From an uncultured Bacteroidota bacterium (lineage in GTDB: Bacteria; Bacteroidota; Bacteroidia; Flavobacteriales_D; Sanyastnellaceae): a stretch of 49,220 nucleotides of DNA. Of this stretch, positions 32,170 through 39,027 are shown in pieces; within the stretch, counting starts at the first letter, position 1, and each line of letters begins with the position of its first letter. The notes under the pieces were generated by a model, which saw only the letters and a program-made list of their open reading frames with translations, was not told the DNA's origin and did no database searches. The stretch spans positions 1-49,220 of the forward strand of contig CAIZGX010000070.1 in assembly GCA_903932685.1 (NCBI GenBank), in the 5' to 3' direction. The position numbers and the translations under genes are program-made.

Positions 32170-33272
32170 CAAGGTCTCTTACCTGGTGAAGTGGAACGAG
32201 ACGGTGAACTGTGAGATGGCGTGCTTGTTCTAGCAGGGCTAGTTGTTTTCGAAGGGGTACTATGCGTTGGTGCGCTGTGAGAAGGTGTTGATCGAGAAGG
32301 AGTACGGCTCGGCGAACTATAGCTCGGCGCTGGACGAGACGGGCTGCTGTGCGCAGGGCTCGTTGTGCTTGGAGTTGAACGCGAAGGTGTTGCGTAAGTT
32401 GGCGAATTGTAGTTCGGCGCTGTGCGCGCTGGAGCAGGCGTCGACGGAGAAGGAGTTCTTCCTGGTGAAGTATATTCAGGAGTACCTGCTGAACGAGAAT
32501 TTGCAGGGGCCGAATAATTTCCGTTTGATCTAACTGTTGTCACTGGCTTCGGCGTGCGCGAAATTTCCGCAATCGGTTGAACCAAGTTTTTTTGAAGTAC
32601 CCCACGATGATAGGTTGAAGAATTTCCGGTTCCTACGCTTGTAGGTCTACGATGGTGATGAGTGACATTGGCCGTTTCTCCGTTTCCGTTTGAACCTCCA
32701 CCCCAACCATTTCCATTGTTGTTATTGTTATTTCCATACCATCCATTTCCATAACCACCCCATCCCAAACCACCCATTCCATATCCATAAGGGTTGAAAC
32801 CATATCCACCACCATAGGGGTTATATGAACTGTAAGGATTGTAACCGTATGAATTATACCCATAGGGATTGTAACCAAATCCGTTGTTCCCATAATTCCC
32901 ATAACCTCCGTAATTGTTAAACGGAATGCTTGAACCGAAGCCCATTCCAAATCCACCGCCATTGCAGTAATTCGAAAAAGCATTCAATCCGTAACTCAAC
33001 TGCCACCCGCTAACTGGATTAAAAGTCGCTCTTGGATTTGTTCCTCCGTTCACAGAATTTGCACGAGTTGCAGAGTTCGGGTCATAATAATCGTCTCCCC
33101 CCACTGCAGCGCTCGCCACCAAGGTATTGTCGTAAAACAACTCCTTTCCGTTCCAATACATTTCATCATCTTCCGCACGGGTACGATCATCCGTCAAATT
33201 TTCAAAACTTGCACAAGAACTCAATGCAAGAACTGCCGTGAAGAAGAAAAAATTTCGTTGTAACGCTTTCAT
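32169..33272 (-). CDS. Low-complexity lipoprotein (Gly/Asn/Tyr-rich then Ser/Pro/Thr-rich)
   Basis: The 367-residue lipoprotein (LALSSC, Cys20) has three parts. Residues 20-100 look folded. About 100-195 is rich in Gly, Asn and Tyr with repeats like NPYGYNSYGYNPYSSYNPYGGG, ending in a run of Asn. After a His-rich HHHRR, about 245-367 is almost pure Ser, Pro and Thr with Arg, in blocks such as SPSRTPSRSTPSHSAP. Such sequence is typical of flexible or self-associating surface proteins, possibly glycosylated on Ser/Thr in this phylum. Function unknown. It precedes the barrel gene with a TGATG overlap, so both are translated together. Confidence 0.8.
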   Translation of the reverse strand: MKALQRNFFFFTAVLALSSCASFENLTDDRTRAEDDEMYWNGKELFYDNTLVASAAVGGDDYYDPNSATRANSVNGGTNPRATFNPVSGWQLSYGLNAFSNYCNGGGFGMGFGSSIPFNNYGGYGNYGNNGFGYNPYGYNSYGYNPYSSYNPYGGGYGFNPYGYGMGGLGWGGYGNGWYGNNNNNNGNGWGGGSNGNGETANVTHHHRRPTSVGTGNSSTYHRGVLQKNLVQPIAEISRTPKPVTTVRSNGNYSAPANSRSAGTPEYTSPGRTPSPSTPAPARTAPNYNSPTYATPSRSTPSTTSPAHSSPSRPAPSYSSPSRTPSRSTPSHSAPTHSTPSKTTSPARTSTPSHSSPSRSTSPGKRP

Positions 33273-33310
33273 AATCGTATGGATTTGATAGTTTAAAGGT
33301 AATAAGGTTT

Positions 33311-33318
33311 TACATTTG
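33311..33318 (+). promoter_or_regulatory. -7 promoter element (TACATTTG) for proS
   Basis: Perfect TAnnTTTG, 22 nt before the ATG at 33341. A TTTG at 33285-33288 could be the -33 element, with a spacer of 22 nt. Confidence 0.6.
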
Positions 33319-33340
33319 CTTCTTCGAAAAAAGAAAAAAA

Positions 33341-34810
33341 ATGGCCGAGAAAATTCCTACAAGAAAAGACGACTACTCCAAATGGTATAACGAACTCGTG
33401 ATGCAAGCCGATTTGGCGCAACACAGCGAAGTGAAAGGATGCATGATTATTAAACCTTACGGCTATGCCATTTGGGAAAAGATGCGCGATCAACTGGACA
33501 TTCGCTTCAAAGAAACGGGACATCAGAATGCCTATTTCCCTTTGTTGATACCGAAAAGCTATTTGAGTAAAGAAGCTGCGCATGTCGAAGGGTTCGCCAA
33601 AGAGTGTGCCGTTGTCACCCACTACAGACTTAAGTCAGAAAATGGAGGTGTTGTCGTAGATCCAGATGCAAAATTGGAAGAAGAATTAATCATCCGTCCA
33701 ACCAGTGAAACCATCATTTGGAACACTTACAAAGGCTGGATTCAGAGTTACCGCGACCTTCCATTGCTTATTAATCAATGGGCGAATGTGGTTCGTTGGG
33801 AAATGCGCACGCGTCTCTTTTTAAGAACCGCTGAATTCTTGTGGCAGGAAGGACACACCGCGCATTCAACTGCGCAAGAAGCGATTGAAGAAACAGAGCG
33901 TATGCTCGATGTATATGCAGAGTTCGCAGAAAACTTTATGGCCATGCCAGTTGTGAAAGGAAGAAAATCTGAGAGTGAACGTTTTGCAGGAGCCGTGGAC
34001 ACCCTGTGTATTGAAGCTTTGATGCAAGATGGAAAGGCGCTTCAAGCGGGCACTTCACATTTCTTGGGTCAGAACTTCGCGAAAGCATTCGATGTGAAAT
34101 TCGCAACGAAAGAAGGAAACACTGAATATGTATGGGCAACTTCTTGGGGAGTAAGTACGCGATTAATGGGAGCATTAATCATGACGCACAGCGACGACAA
34201 AGGACTTCGTGTTCCGCCTAAGTTGGCACCTATTCATGCTGTTATTGTGCCGATTTACAAAGGTCTTGAGCAACTCGAAGTGATTCGCGAAAAAGTTCTT
34301 CCATTGGTGAAGGCACTTAAAGCGAAGGGCATTGTTGCTAAGTTCGACGATGATGACAGCAAGCGCAGCGGATGGAAATTCGCTGAATACGAATTGAAAG
34401 GTGTTCCTGTTCGCTTGGCCATTGGACCAAAAGATTTGGAAAACGGAACGGTTGAAATTGTACGTCGCGATACTTCAGAGAAATCTACAGTTAACTTCGA
34501 AGGTGTTGAAAGTACCATTGCGCAATTGTTGGAAGACATTCAAGCGAATATGTTCAACCAAGCATTGGAGTTCAGAAATGGACACATGACAGAGGTTGAC
34601 GATTACGAAACGTTTAAAAAACTTCTCGACGAAAAAACAGGATTCTTCTCAGCGCATTGGGATGGAACTGCAGAAACAGAAGAGCGTATTAAAACCGAAA
34701 CCAAAGCTACCATTCGTTGTATACCGCTCGACGGGCCTATTGAACCTGGAGTTTGCATGGTAACCGGAAAACCAAGTGAGCGACGTGTATTATTCGCAAG
34801 AGCTTATTAA
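33341..34810 (+). CDS. proS: Prolyl-tRNA synthetase (archaeal/eukaryotic-like type)
   Basis: A class II aminoacyl-tRNA synthetase of 489 residues, the shorter form without the editing insert found in E. coli. It starts [20 protein letters not shown]. Landmarks are class II motif 1 ([18 protein letters not shown]), motif 2 ([31 protein letters not shown]), the motif 3-like [22 protein letters not shown], an anticodon-binding domain around 290-400 and a C-terminal zinc-type domain ending RRVLFARAY, which often ends in Tyr in this subtype. A hypothetical gene follows after 1 bp. Confidence 0.96.
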   Translation: MAEKIPTRKDDYSKWYNELVMQADLAQHSEVKGCMIIKPYGYAIWEKMRDQLDIRFKETGHQNAYFPLLIPKSYLSKEAAHVEGFAKECAVVTHYRLKSENGGVVVDPDAKLEEELIIRPTSETIIWNTYKGWIQSYRDLPLLINQWANVVRWEMRTRLFLRTAEFLWQEGHTAHSTAQEAIEETERMLDVYAEFAENFMAMPVVKGRKSESERFAGAVDTLCIEALMQDGKALQAGTSHFLGQNFAKAFDVKFATKEGNTEYVWATSWGVSTRLMGALIMTHSDDKGLRVPPKLAPIHAVIVPIYKGLEQLEVIREKVLPLVKALKAKGIVAKFDDDDSKRSGWKFAEYELKGVPVRLAIGPKDLENGTVEIVRRDTSEKSTVNFEGVESTIAQLLEDIQANMFNQALEFRNGHMTEVDDYETFKKLLDEKTGFFSAHWDGTAETEERIKTETKATIRCIPLDGPIEPGVCMVTGKPSERRVLFARAY

Positions 34811-34811
34811 T

Positions 34812-35483
34812 ATGGAAACGAAAGAACAAATACTTTCATTACTCAAAAACAAAAGCGTTTTAAAGCAAGACGTTTTTCACAACACCATTGCGCAGTTCAA
34901 TTCGTTGAAGAATGTTTTAAAAAACACCATTCAAGAATTAACCGATCAATTTGGAAATACCGATTCACGCGTTTCGTTTGAATACCGCGACAGAGGTGCC
35001 TTTCAGTGTGAAGTGCGTGTTGCAGGTGACTTGCTAATCTTTCAAATGCACACCAATGTTTTTCAGTTCGAACAAGAAAGTAGTTTTTGGCAAACGGGTT
35101 ATTTAAAGGAGCACCCCGAAAACAGCTATGTTGGAACTATAAACGTGTACAACTTCCTTTCAGATTCTTTCCGTTACGACAGAACAGCTGATGTCGGTTA
35201 CTTACTTGCGCGCGTTTTCATTAACAAAGAAAATCATTTCGTGGCACAAGGAAAGAAGCAATTGGGGATCATGTTCAATGACATTGTCGCTTCAAACTTC
35301 GACACGGCGAGTCAAACAAAATTTGTTGATCAAGTCGTGCTTTATGCATTGAATTTCGATCTACTTATTCCTCCTTATGAAAATCTTCACCAAATAACGG
35401 TAGAGGAAATGCAGGACATTAATCACAGCGGCAGCTTGGCCACTGGAAAGAGAATGGGGTTTCAGTTTAGCACTTTTAAATGA
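34812..35483 (+). CDS. Conserved-looking protein of unknown function after proS
   Basis: With the ATG at 34812, 1 bp after the proS stop, the protein has 223 residues. It has no signal or membrane helix. The first 50 residues are helical (METKEQILSLLKNKSVLKQDVF), followed by a mixed alpha/beta domain with SRVSFEYRDRGAFQCEVRVAGDLLIFQMHTNVFQF and VYNFLSDSFRYDRTADVGYLLARVFIN. An upstream ATG at 34776 lies inside proS and looks wrong. I do not recognise the family. The position after proS suggests shared expression rather than shared function. Confidence 0.75.
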   Translation: METKEQILSLLKNKSVLKQDVFHNTIAQFNSLKNVLKNTIQELTDQFGNTDSRVSFEYRDRGAFQCEVRVAGDLLIFQMHTNVFQFEQESSFWQTGYLKEHPENSYVGTINVYNFLSDSFRYDRTADVGYLLARVFINKENHFVAQGKKQLGIMFNDIVASNFDTASQTKFVDQVVLYALNFDLLIPPYENLHQITVEEMQDINHSGSLATGKRMGFQFSTFK

Positions 35484-35540
35484 GTAATAAGCAAAAACTT
35501 ACTCTCTGATAAAATCTGAACGCAACAGCTGGTATATTCC

Positions 35541-35548
35541 TATTTTTG
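35541..35548 (+). promoter_or_regulatory. -7 promoter element (TATTTTTG)
   Basis: Perfect TAnnTTTG, 25 nt before the ATG at 35574, in an otherwise featureless gap (35484-35573). Confidence 0.55.
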
Positions 35549-35573
35549 ATAAATCTATACACCTCTCAAGCAA

Positions 35574-36299
35574 ATGAAAAAAATACTGTTCGGAATTATT
35601 AGTGTTGTAATTCTTGCTTCTTCTTTTAGTTCTTGTACGGTTGAAAAGCGCGTTCATCAGGACGGTTATCACATTTCATGGAAGCACCGTCATACTGCTC
35701 CTGCGCACAACGCTTCTGAAATTACATTACAAGAAGAAGTTATAATTCCTGAAACACCTGCGTTCACTCTCGAAAAACCGAACGTTCATTCGGAGGAAAG
35801 TATATCGGCGAGCAATTCTGAGAACCTCGTCATCCAACCACAGAGGCGCATCATTCTTCTAGCGAAGAAAGACACTGTTATACCCGATCAGCCAAAAACG
35901 CAAGAAGAATACTTCAGCAATACGTATACTCCTCCTGCGCGTCCAGACGAATTGCAAGACATTAAATTAGCGAATTGGGCTTTGGGCTTGGGTATTGGCG
36001 CCGTTTCTGCTCCTGTTTGGGGTCTGGTGCTCTTTTTTATTTTAGCTGCTTTGCTTAGCGCTAGTTCGTCTAGCTTTTCAATATGGGCTGCCTTTGGTTT
36101 TGCATTCCTTCTTGGAGGGGCGTTATTCATAACAATGGAGATCTTAGCCATCATCTTTGCTATTCGCTTTTTAAAGCTGCACGCCAAAGATCCTAACTAC
36201 GCCAAATACCGCAAGCGAGCTATCACCGCTTTAATTCTTGCAGGTATTTATCCGGCGCTCTTGTTGCTGAATATTATATTAGCCCTTGCGGTAATTTAA
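35574..36299 (+). CDS. Lipoprotein with C-terminal multi-helix membrane domain
   Basis: The 241-residue protein begins with a lipoprotein-type signal (VVILASSFSSC). Residues 25-125 are polar and disordered-looking. The C-terminal 110 residues contain three hydrophobic helices (GLGIGAVSAPVWGLVLFFILAAL, AAFGFAFLLGGALFITMEILAIIF and ALILAGIYPALLLLNIILAL) with short basic loops. A lipid anchor and inner-membrane helices in one protein is unusual; similar proteins with DUF4190-like helices occur in Bacteroidota. Function unknown. A terminator follows at once. Confidence 0.75.
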   Translation: MKKILFGIISVVILASSFSSCTVEKRVHQDGYHISWKHRHTAPAHNASEITLQEEVIIPETPAFTLEKPNVHSEESISASNSENLVIQPQRRIILLAKKDTVIPDQPKTQEEYFSNTYTPPARPDELQDIKLANWALGLGIGAVSAPVWGLVLFFILAALLSASSSSFSIWAAFGFAFLLGGALFITMEILAIIFAIRFLKLHAKDPNYAKYRKRAITALILAGIYPALLLLNIILALAVI

Positions 36300-36312
36300 T
36301 TTTTGAACCAAC

Positions 36313-36344
36313 AAAAAACCCTCAACTTTCGTTGAGGGTTTTTC
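36313..36344. terminator. Rho-independent terminator between the lipoprotein gene and tRNA-Glu
   Basis: Stem CCCTCAAC / GTTGAGGG (36319-36326 with 36331-36338), loop TTTC, with A-tract before and T-tract after, usable in both directions. It also ends transcription coming from the minus-strand tRNA. Confidence 0.93.
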
Positions 36345-36347
36345 TTG

Positions 36348-36419
36348 TAGCCCGTAGGGGAATCGAACCCCTGTTTACAGAATGAAAATCTGCTGTCCTA
36401 ACCCCTAGACGAACGGGCC
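36348..36419 (-). tRNA. tRNA-Glu (UUC)
   Basis: The minus strand folds as a tRNA: acceptor GGCCCGT pairs with ACGGGCT (one G-U), D arm GTCTAGGGGTTAGGAC, anticodon stem CAGA/TCTG with loop TTTTCAT (anticodon TTC) and T arm CAGGGGTTCGATTCCCCT. The 72-nt gene does not encode CCA. It reads codons GAA and GAG. It lies alone, with the lipoprotein terminator directly 3' to it, which can also end its transcript. Confidence 0.97.
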
Positions 36420-36489
36420 GTTTGGGTTTTGTGGCTGCGAATATACCACCTTTTTGCATTTCCACAAGCATTCAAACAAAAAAAAAAAC

Positions 36490-37164
36490 TTAAAGACCAA
36501 TTACTACTCCCGCCTTAATAAAATAAGGTCCGCCCCAAGCCAACTCGCAATTCACCCCCACCTTCTTGCGATAAGGGAATCCTGTAAATCCCAACGCCAC
36601 CAATTGATATTCAGTTAGTCGAGTGCCAAAAGACTTTTTATCGAAATTCACATTCGCTGTATTCTCGCGTATGCCATACCAATTGAGATTCGTGCTTATT
36701 CCCGTGTACAACAAACAACTTGTCTTCTTGAATCCGAATATCTTACGCTTCTTCATGTGCTGAATGTTATACGAAAACAACAACCGAGCGCCTGCTGTGC
36801 TTTTGTTTATGGACCAACTTACATAAGGATCAACTGCTAAATCTCCCATCTGATCGACATACCTGTAATCAGTTGCGTTCACGCTTAAGGACTGACTGGT
36901 AATACTAAATCCGAAAATTACTCGCCACTTCTTGCGCGATCCTTTCGTTAATGAAAAATCACCCGCAAAGCTCAACGACGGATAAAACGACCTGCTCACT
37001 GTTGCGCTTGAATCGGATAACTCGCTAATATCTGCTCTAAAATTGAACAAATTATAACTCACTCCCGCAGACAACAATCCATCCATTCGCTTTATTTGAG
37101 CAAATGATGTAAAGGAAAATAACACTACTAGAACAAACAGTCCTACGAACGGCAGTCTTTTCAT
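36490..37164 (-). CDS. Exported beta-rich protein, probable small outer-membrane barrel
   Basis: The 224-residue product has a signal peptide (LFVLVVLFSFTSFAQ) and regular alternating strands (RSFYPSLSFAGDFSLTKG, WRVIFGFSITSQSLSVNATDYRYV, TAGARLLFSYNIQHM), ending in VNCELAWGGPYFIKAGVVIGL, as in small barrels. The family is not recognised. A near-consensus -7 element, TATATTCG, lies upstream on the minus strand. The 70-bp gap downstream (36420-36489) is AT-rich with no feature apart from the tRNA flank. Confidence 0.7.
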   Translation of the reverse strand: MKRLPFVGLFVLVVLFSFTSFAQIKRMDGLLSAGVSYNLFNFRADISELSDSSATVSRSFYPSLSFAGDFSLTKGSRKKWRVIFGFSITSQSLSVNATDYRYVDQMGDLAVDPYVSWSINKSTAGARLLFSYNIQHMKKRKIFGFKKTSCLLYTGISTNLNWYGIRENTANVNFDKKSFGTRLTEYQLVALGFTGFPYRKKVGVNCELAWGGPYFIKAGVVIGL

Positions 37165-37214
37165 CTAAGCTAAGATTTAAGCGAATATAAAGGGTTTTTC
37201 GTAAATTGCTATTT

Positions 37215-37634
37215 ATGAAGACGCTACTTAACCATGCCCTCGGACTGCTTTTCGTCCTGTTTTGTCTGAACATGTCTGCACAAACTGAGACAGGGAAGGC
37301 ATCCTTCTACCACAACAAATTTGAAGGGCATGGAACTTCAAACGGAGAAGTTTTTCGTCAAAAAAAATTCACCTGCGCTCACAAAACACTTTCCTTTGGC
37401 ACCTGGCTGAAAGTCACATGTCTCAAAAACAACAACGTCATTTACGTGCGAGTGAACGACCGTTTACCCAAATCTTCCAAGCGCTGTATAGACCTTTCCC
37501 TCCTAGGTGCTGAAAAACTAAACTTCGTGCGCAGCGGACTCACTCAGGTAACCCTGGACATAGTTAAAGAAGAAGATGTGCCCCTTGAATTTCGATCTGA
37601 AATTGAACTGAAAAACAAATCAAAGAAAAAATAA
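37215..37634 (+). CDS. rlpA: RlpA-like septal ring lytic transglycosylase family protein
   Basis: A short exported RlpA-like protein of 139 residues. After the signal peptide (GLLFVLFCLNMSAQ) comes a double-psi beta-barrel: GKASFYHNKFEGHGTSNGEVF at 27-47, FTCAHKTLSFGTWLKV at 52-67 with the catalytic-type His56, and VYVRVNDRLPKSSKRCIDLS at 76-95 with Asp82, matching the active-site His and Asp of RlpA. It lacks the C-terminal SPOR domain that targets many RlpA proteins to the septum, so localisation may differ. The start is the ATG at 37215; a TTG at 37206 precedes it. The gene is divergent from the barrel gene. Confidence 0.85.
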   Translation: MKTLLNHALGLLFVLFCLNMSAQTETGKASFYHNKFEGHGTSNGEVFRQKKFTCAHKTLSFGTWLKVTCLKNNNVIYVRVNDRLPKSSKRCIDLSLLGAEKLNFVRSGLTQVTLDIVKEEDVPLEFRSEIELKNKSKKK

Positions 37635-37676
37635 AAGGCGCCGAAGCGCCCTTTACTCAATAAGACGAATCTTATT
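37633..37676. terminator. Two hairpins between convergent genes
   Basis: Hairpin 1: GGCGC / GCGCC (37637-37641, 37646-37650) with loop CGAA and T-rich flanks on the minus strand. Hairpin 2: AATAAGA / TCTTATT (37659-37665, 37670-37676), also with a CGAA loop, includes the stop codon of the minus-strand lipoprotein gene. They probably terminate both genes; two CGAA tetraloops side by side is a minor oddity. Confidence 0.6.
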
Positions 37677-38145
37677 ATTTTGAAGTCAACTCATTCATCA
37701 ACTGATCGTAACGCAATGTTTCGATGTTAACGATTGTAGTAGCTGTTTTTTCGTGCATTGTAACCACGCGAACTTGATAGTCCATGGTTGGCGCAGTAGT
37801 TACGTCCAATCCAACAATTCCACCTGCTGTTGCATCGTAAGTATAAGTGTAACCTGCTATCGGATGCCAAGAGCTTGGACATGGATTCCAGTATCCGTAT
37901 TCGTCCTGAACATAAACCAATGCAATTCCCTTGTCCATTACATCCTGATTAATAATTGCACATGGGTATTCAACGTAAGTTGAAGTAGCCCAATCAGCTG
38001 CAACCGAAGTAAAGGTGTAAGTAGTAAAACTTCCGTCGTCACCAGCAACTCCAGCAGGACCAGAAGGACCAGAAGGACCTTCCTTGGTGCAAGATGTAAA
38101 TGCAAGTGTAGCAATAGCTACCATAGAAAAAAGAACTTTTTTCAT
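37675..38145 (-). CDS. Lipoprotein with short collagen-like stretch
   Basis: A 156-residue lipoprotein (ATLAFTSC, Cys19). Right after the Cys is a collagen-like GPSGPSGPAGVAGDDGS linker, then a compact domain rich in Tyr, Val and Thr (YTFTSVAADWATSTYVEYPC, QVRVVTMHEKTATTIVNIETLRYDQL). Similar small lipoproteins with a GPxG linker are common in Bacteroidota, of unknown function. The linker likely acts as a spacer from the membrane. The DNA of the linker is a short GGACCAGAA-type repeat on the plus strand. The 164 bp upstream (38146-38309) is AT-rich, with no gene seen. Confidence 0.8.
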   Translation of the reverse strand: MKKVLFSMVAIATLAFTSCTKEGPSGPSGPAGVAGDDGSFTTYTFTSVAADWATSTYVEYPCAIINQDVMDKGIALVYVQDEYGYWNPCPSSWHPIAGYTYTYDATAGGIVGLDVTTAPTMDYQVRVVTMHEKTATTIVNIETLRYDQLMNELTSK

Positions 38146-38309
38146 TATTAATAAATTAATTTTTGCCCTACTCTATTTTTTTGTTGGCTTTTCGGTTCCG
38201 CCATTCGCAAGCAAGATAGGTGATTAAAACTAAATCCGAATTATTCAAAATGACGCGTTTTTTTTGACTTGTCCAAAAATAATCCGTTGTTACTACTTTA
38301 GCAGGAGCG

Positions 38310-38921
38310 ATGAAGAACCCATTATCGAAAAATATCTTTCTGTCTCTCTTGCTTGTGCTTTTTCTAGCTCAAGGTGGAATTGGCTATTGGGTGCTTCAAC
38401 ATAAATTGTGGTTGGTTAAAAAAGAGATGAAAGCACTTGTTCTAGGCAGCGTTGAAGAAGATAAGCTAACCCCCATTCATTTATCCGAAGCTGAATTCAA
38501 ACAACTGGAATGGCCCGAACCTTGGGAGTTTTTGTACAATGGAAACATGTATGACATCTCACGAAAAGAAATTCACAAAGACGGCTCCGTTACTCTTTAT
38601 GCCATTATGGATACTGAGGAAAATGAACTGAAAGCAAAGGTTCGATCGCTCGTAAAAAACTCTTCCGACAAAAAACAAACGCAGGAGCAGCTCAACTTCT
38701 TCTACAAATTCCAATCGCAATGGACCTGCGATTTCGATTTTGTAGAAATTCCATTTTACGAATCTCGTTCCAATCATTTCGCAACAAATCGTTTTTTCAT
38801 TTCATCTCCACACGTTCGTCTCAACGAACTTCCTCCCAATTCTTTGAAAGATGCGTTGCAAGATGTTTCACAAGGTTCTACGAAAGGAATCTTGGATAAC
38901 GTCTTGCGAAGCACCTTGTGA
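38310..38921 (+). CDS. Membrane-anchored protein of unknown function; C terminus made by repeat array B
   Basis: The 203-residue protein starts with a transmembrane helix (IFLSLLLVLFLAQGGIGYWV) and continues as a soluble periplasmic domain with LEWPEPWEFLYNGNMYDISRKEIHKDGSVTLYAIMDTEENEL. The family is not recognised, though such anchored proteins are often found before TonB receptors in this phylum. Its last residues (NVLRSTL) and the stop come from the first units of the 12-bp repeat array, suggesting that repeat growth replaced or extended the natural end. A TACTTTAG near-consensus -7 element lies about 10 nt upstream. Confidence 0.7.
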   Translation: MKNPLSKNIFLSLLLVLFLAQGGIGYWVLQHKLWLVKKEMKALVLGSVEEDKLTPIHLSEAEFKQLEWPEPWEFLYNGNMYDISRKEIHKDGSVTLYAIMDTEENELKAKVRSLVKNSSDKKQTQEQLNFFYKFQSQWTCDFDFVEIPFYESRSNHFATNRFFISSPHVRLNELPPNSLKDALQDVSQGSTKGILDNVLRSTL

Positions 38922-38998
38922 AACACCTTTCCTCCGGAATCTTGCTTGCATCTTGTAAAGCACCTTTCCGCAGGAATCATGCTTCACATCTTTCAAAG
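38891..38998 (+). repeat. Degenerate 12-bp tandem repeats (array B) with a 37-bp higher-order copy
   Basis: Units CTTGGATAACGT, CTTGCGAAGCAC and CTTGTGAAACAC are followed by two copies of a larger unit (38924-38960 and 38961-38998), each containing a small TTCC-N3-GGAA palindrome, CTTGCTTGCAT or CATGCTTCACAT, and CTTGTAAAG or CTTTCAAAG. The core at 38903-38929 matches array A at 32074-32100 in 26 of 27 bases. It spans the end of the upstream gene and the gap before the TonB receptor. Confidence 0.75.
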
Positions 38999-39027
38999 AA
39001 GTTAACGATTAACAAATAACATCTACA

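Noticed and set aside
32243-32533. 96-codon open frame antisense to the low-complexity lipoprotein
   Set aside because: It mirrors the Ser/Pro/Thr codon pattern of the real gene; no independent signal.
38774-38980. 68-codon frame antisense to array B containing GKVFHKVLRK
   Set aside because: The peptide resembles the array A product because both come from the same DNA repeat; no start signal or domain supports a gene.
32074-38998. The repeat arrays as CRISPR
   Set aside because: Units are 12 bp, degenerate and directly abutting, with no unique spacers, no leader and no cas genes.
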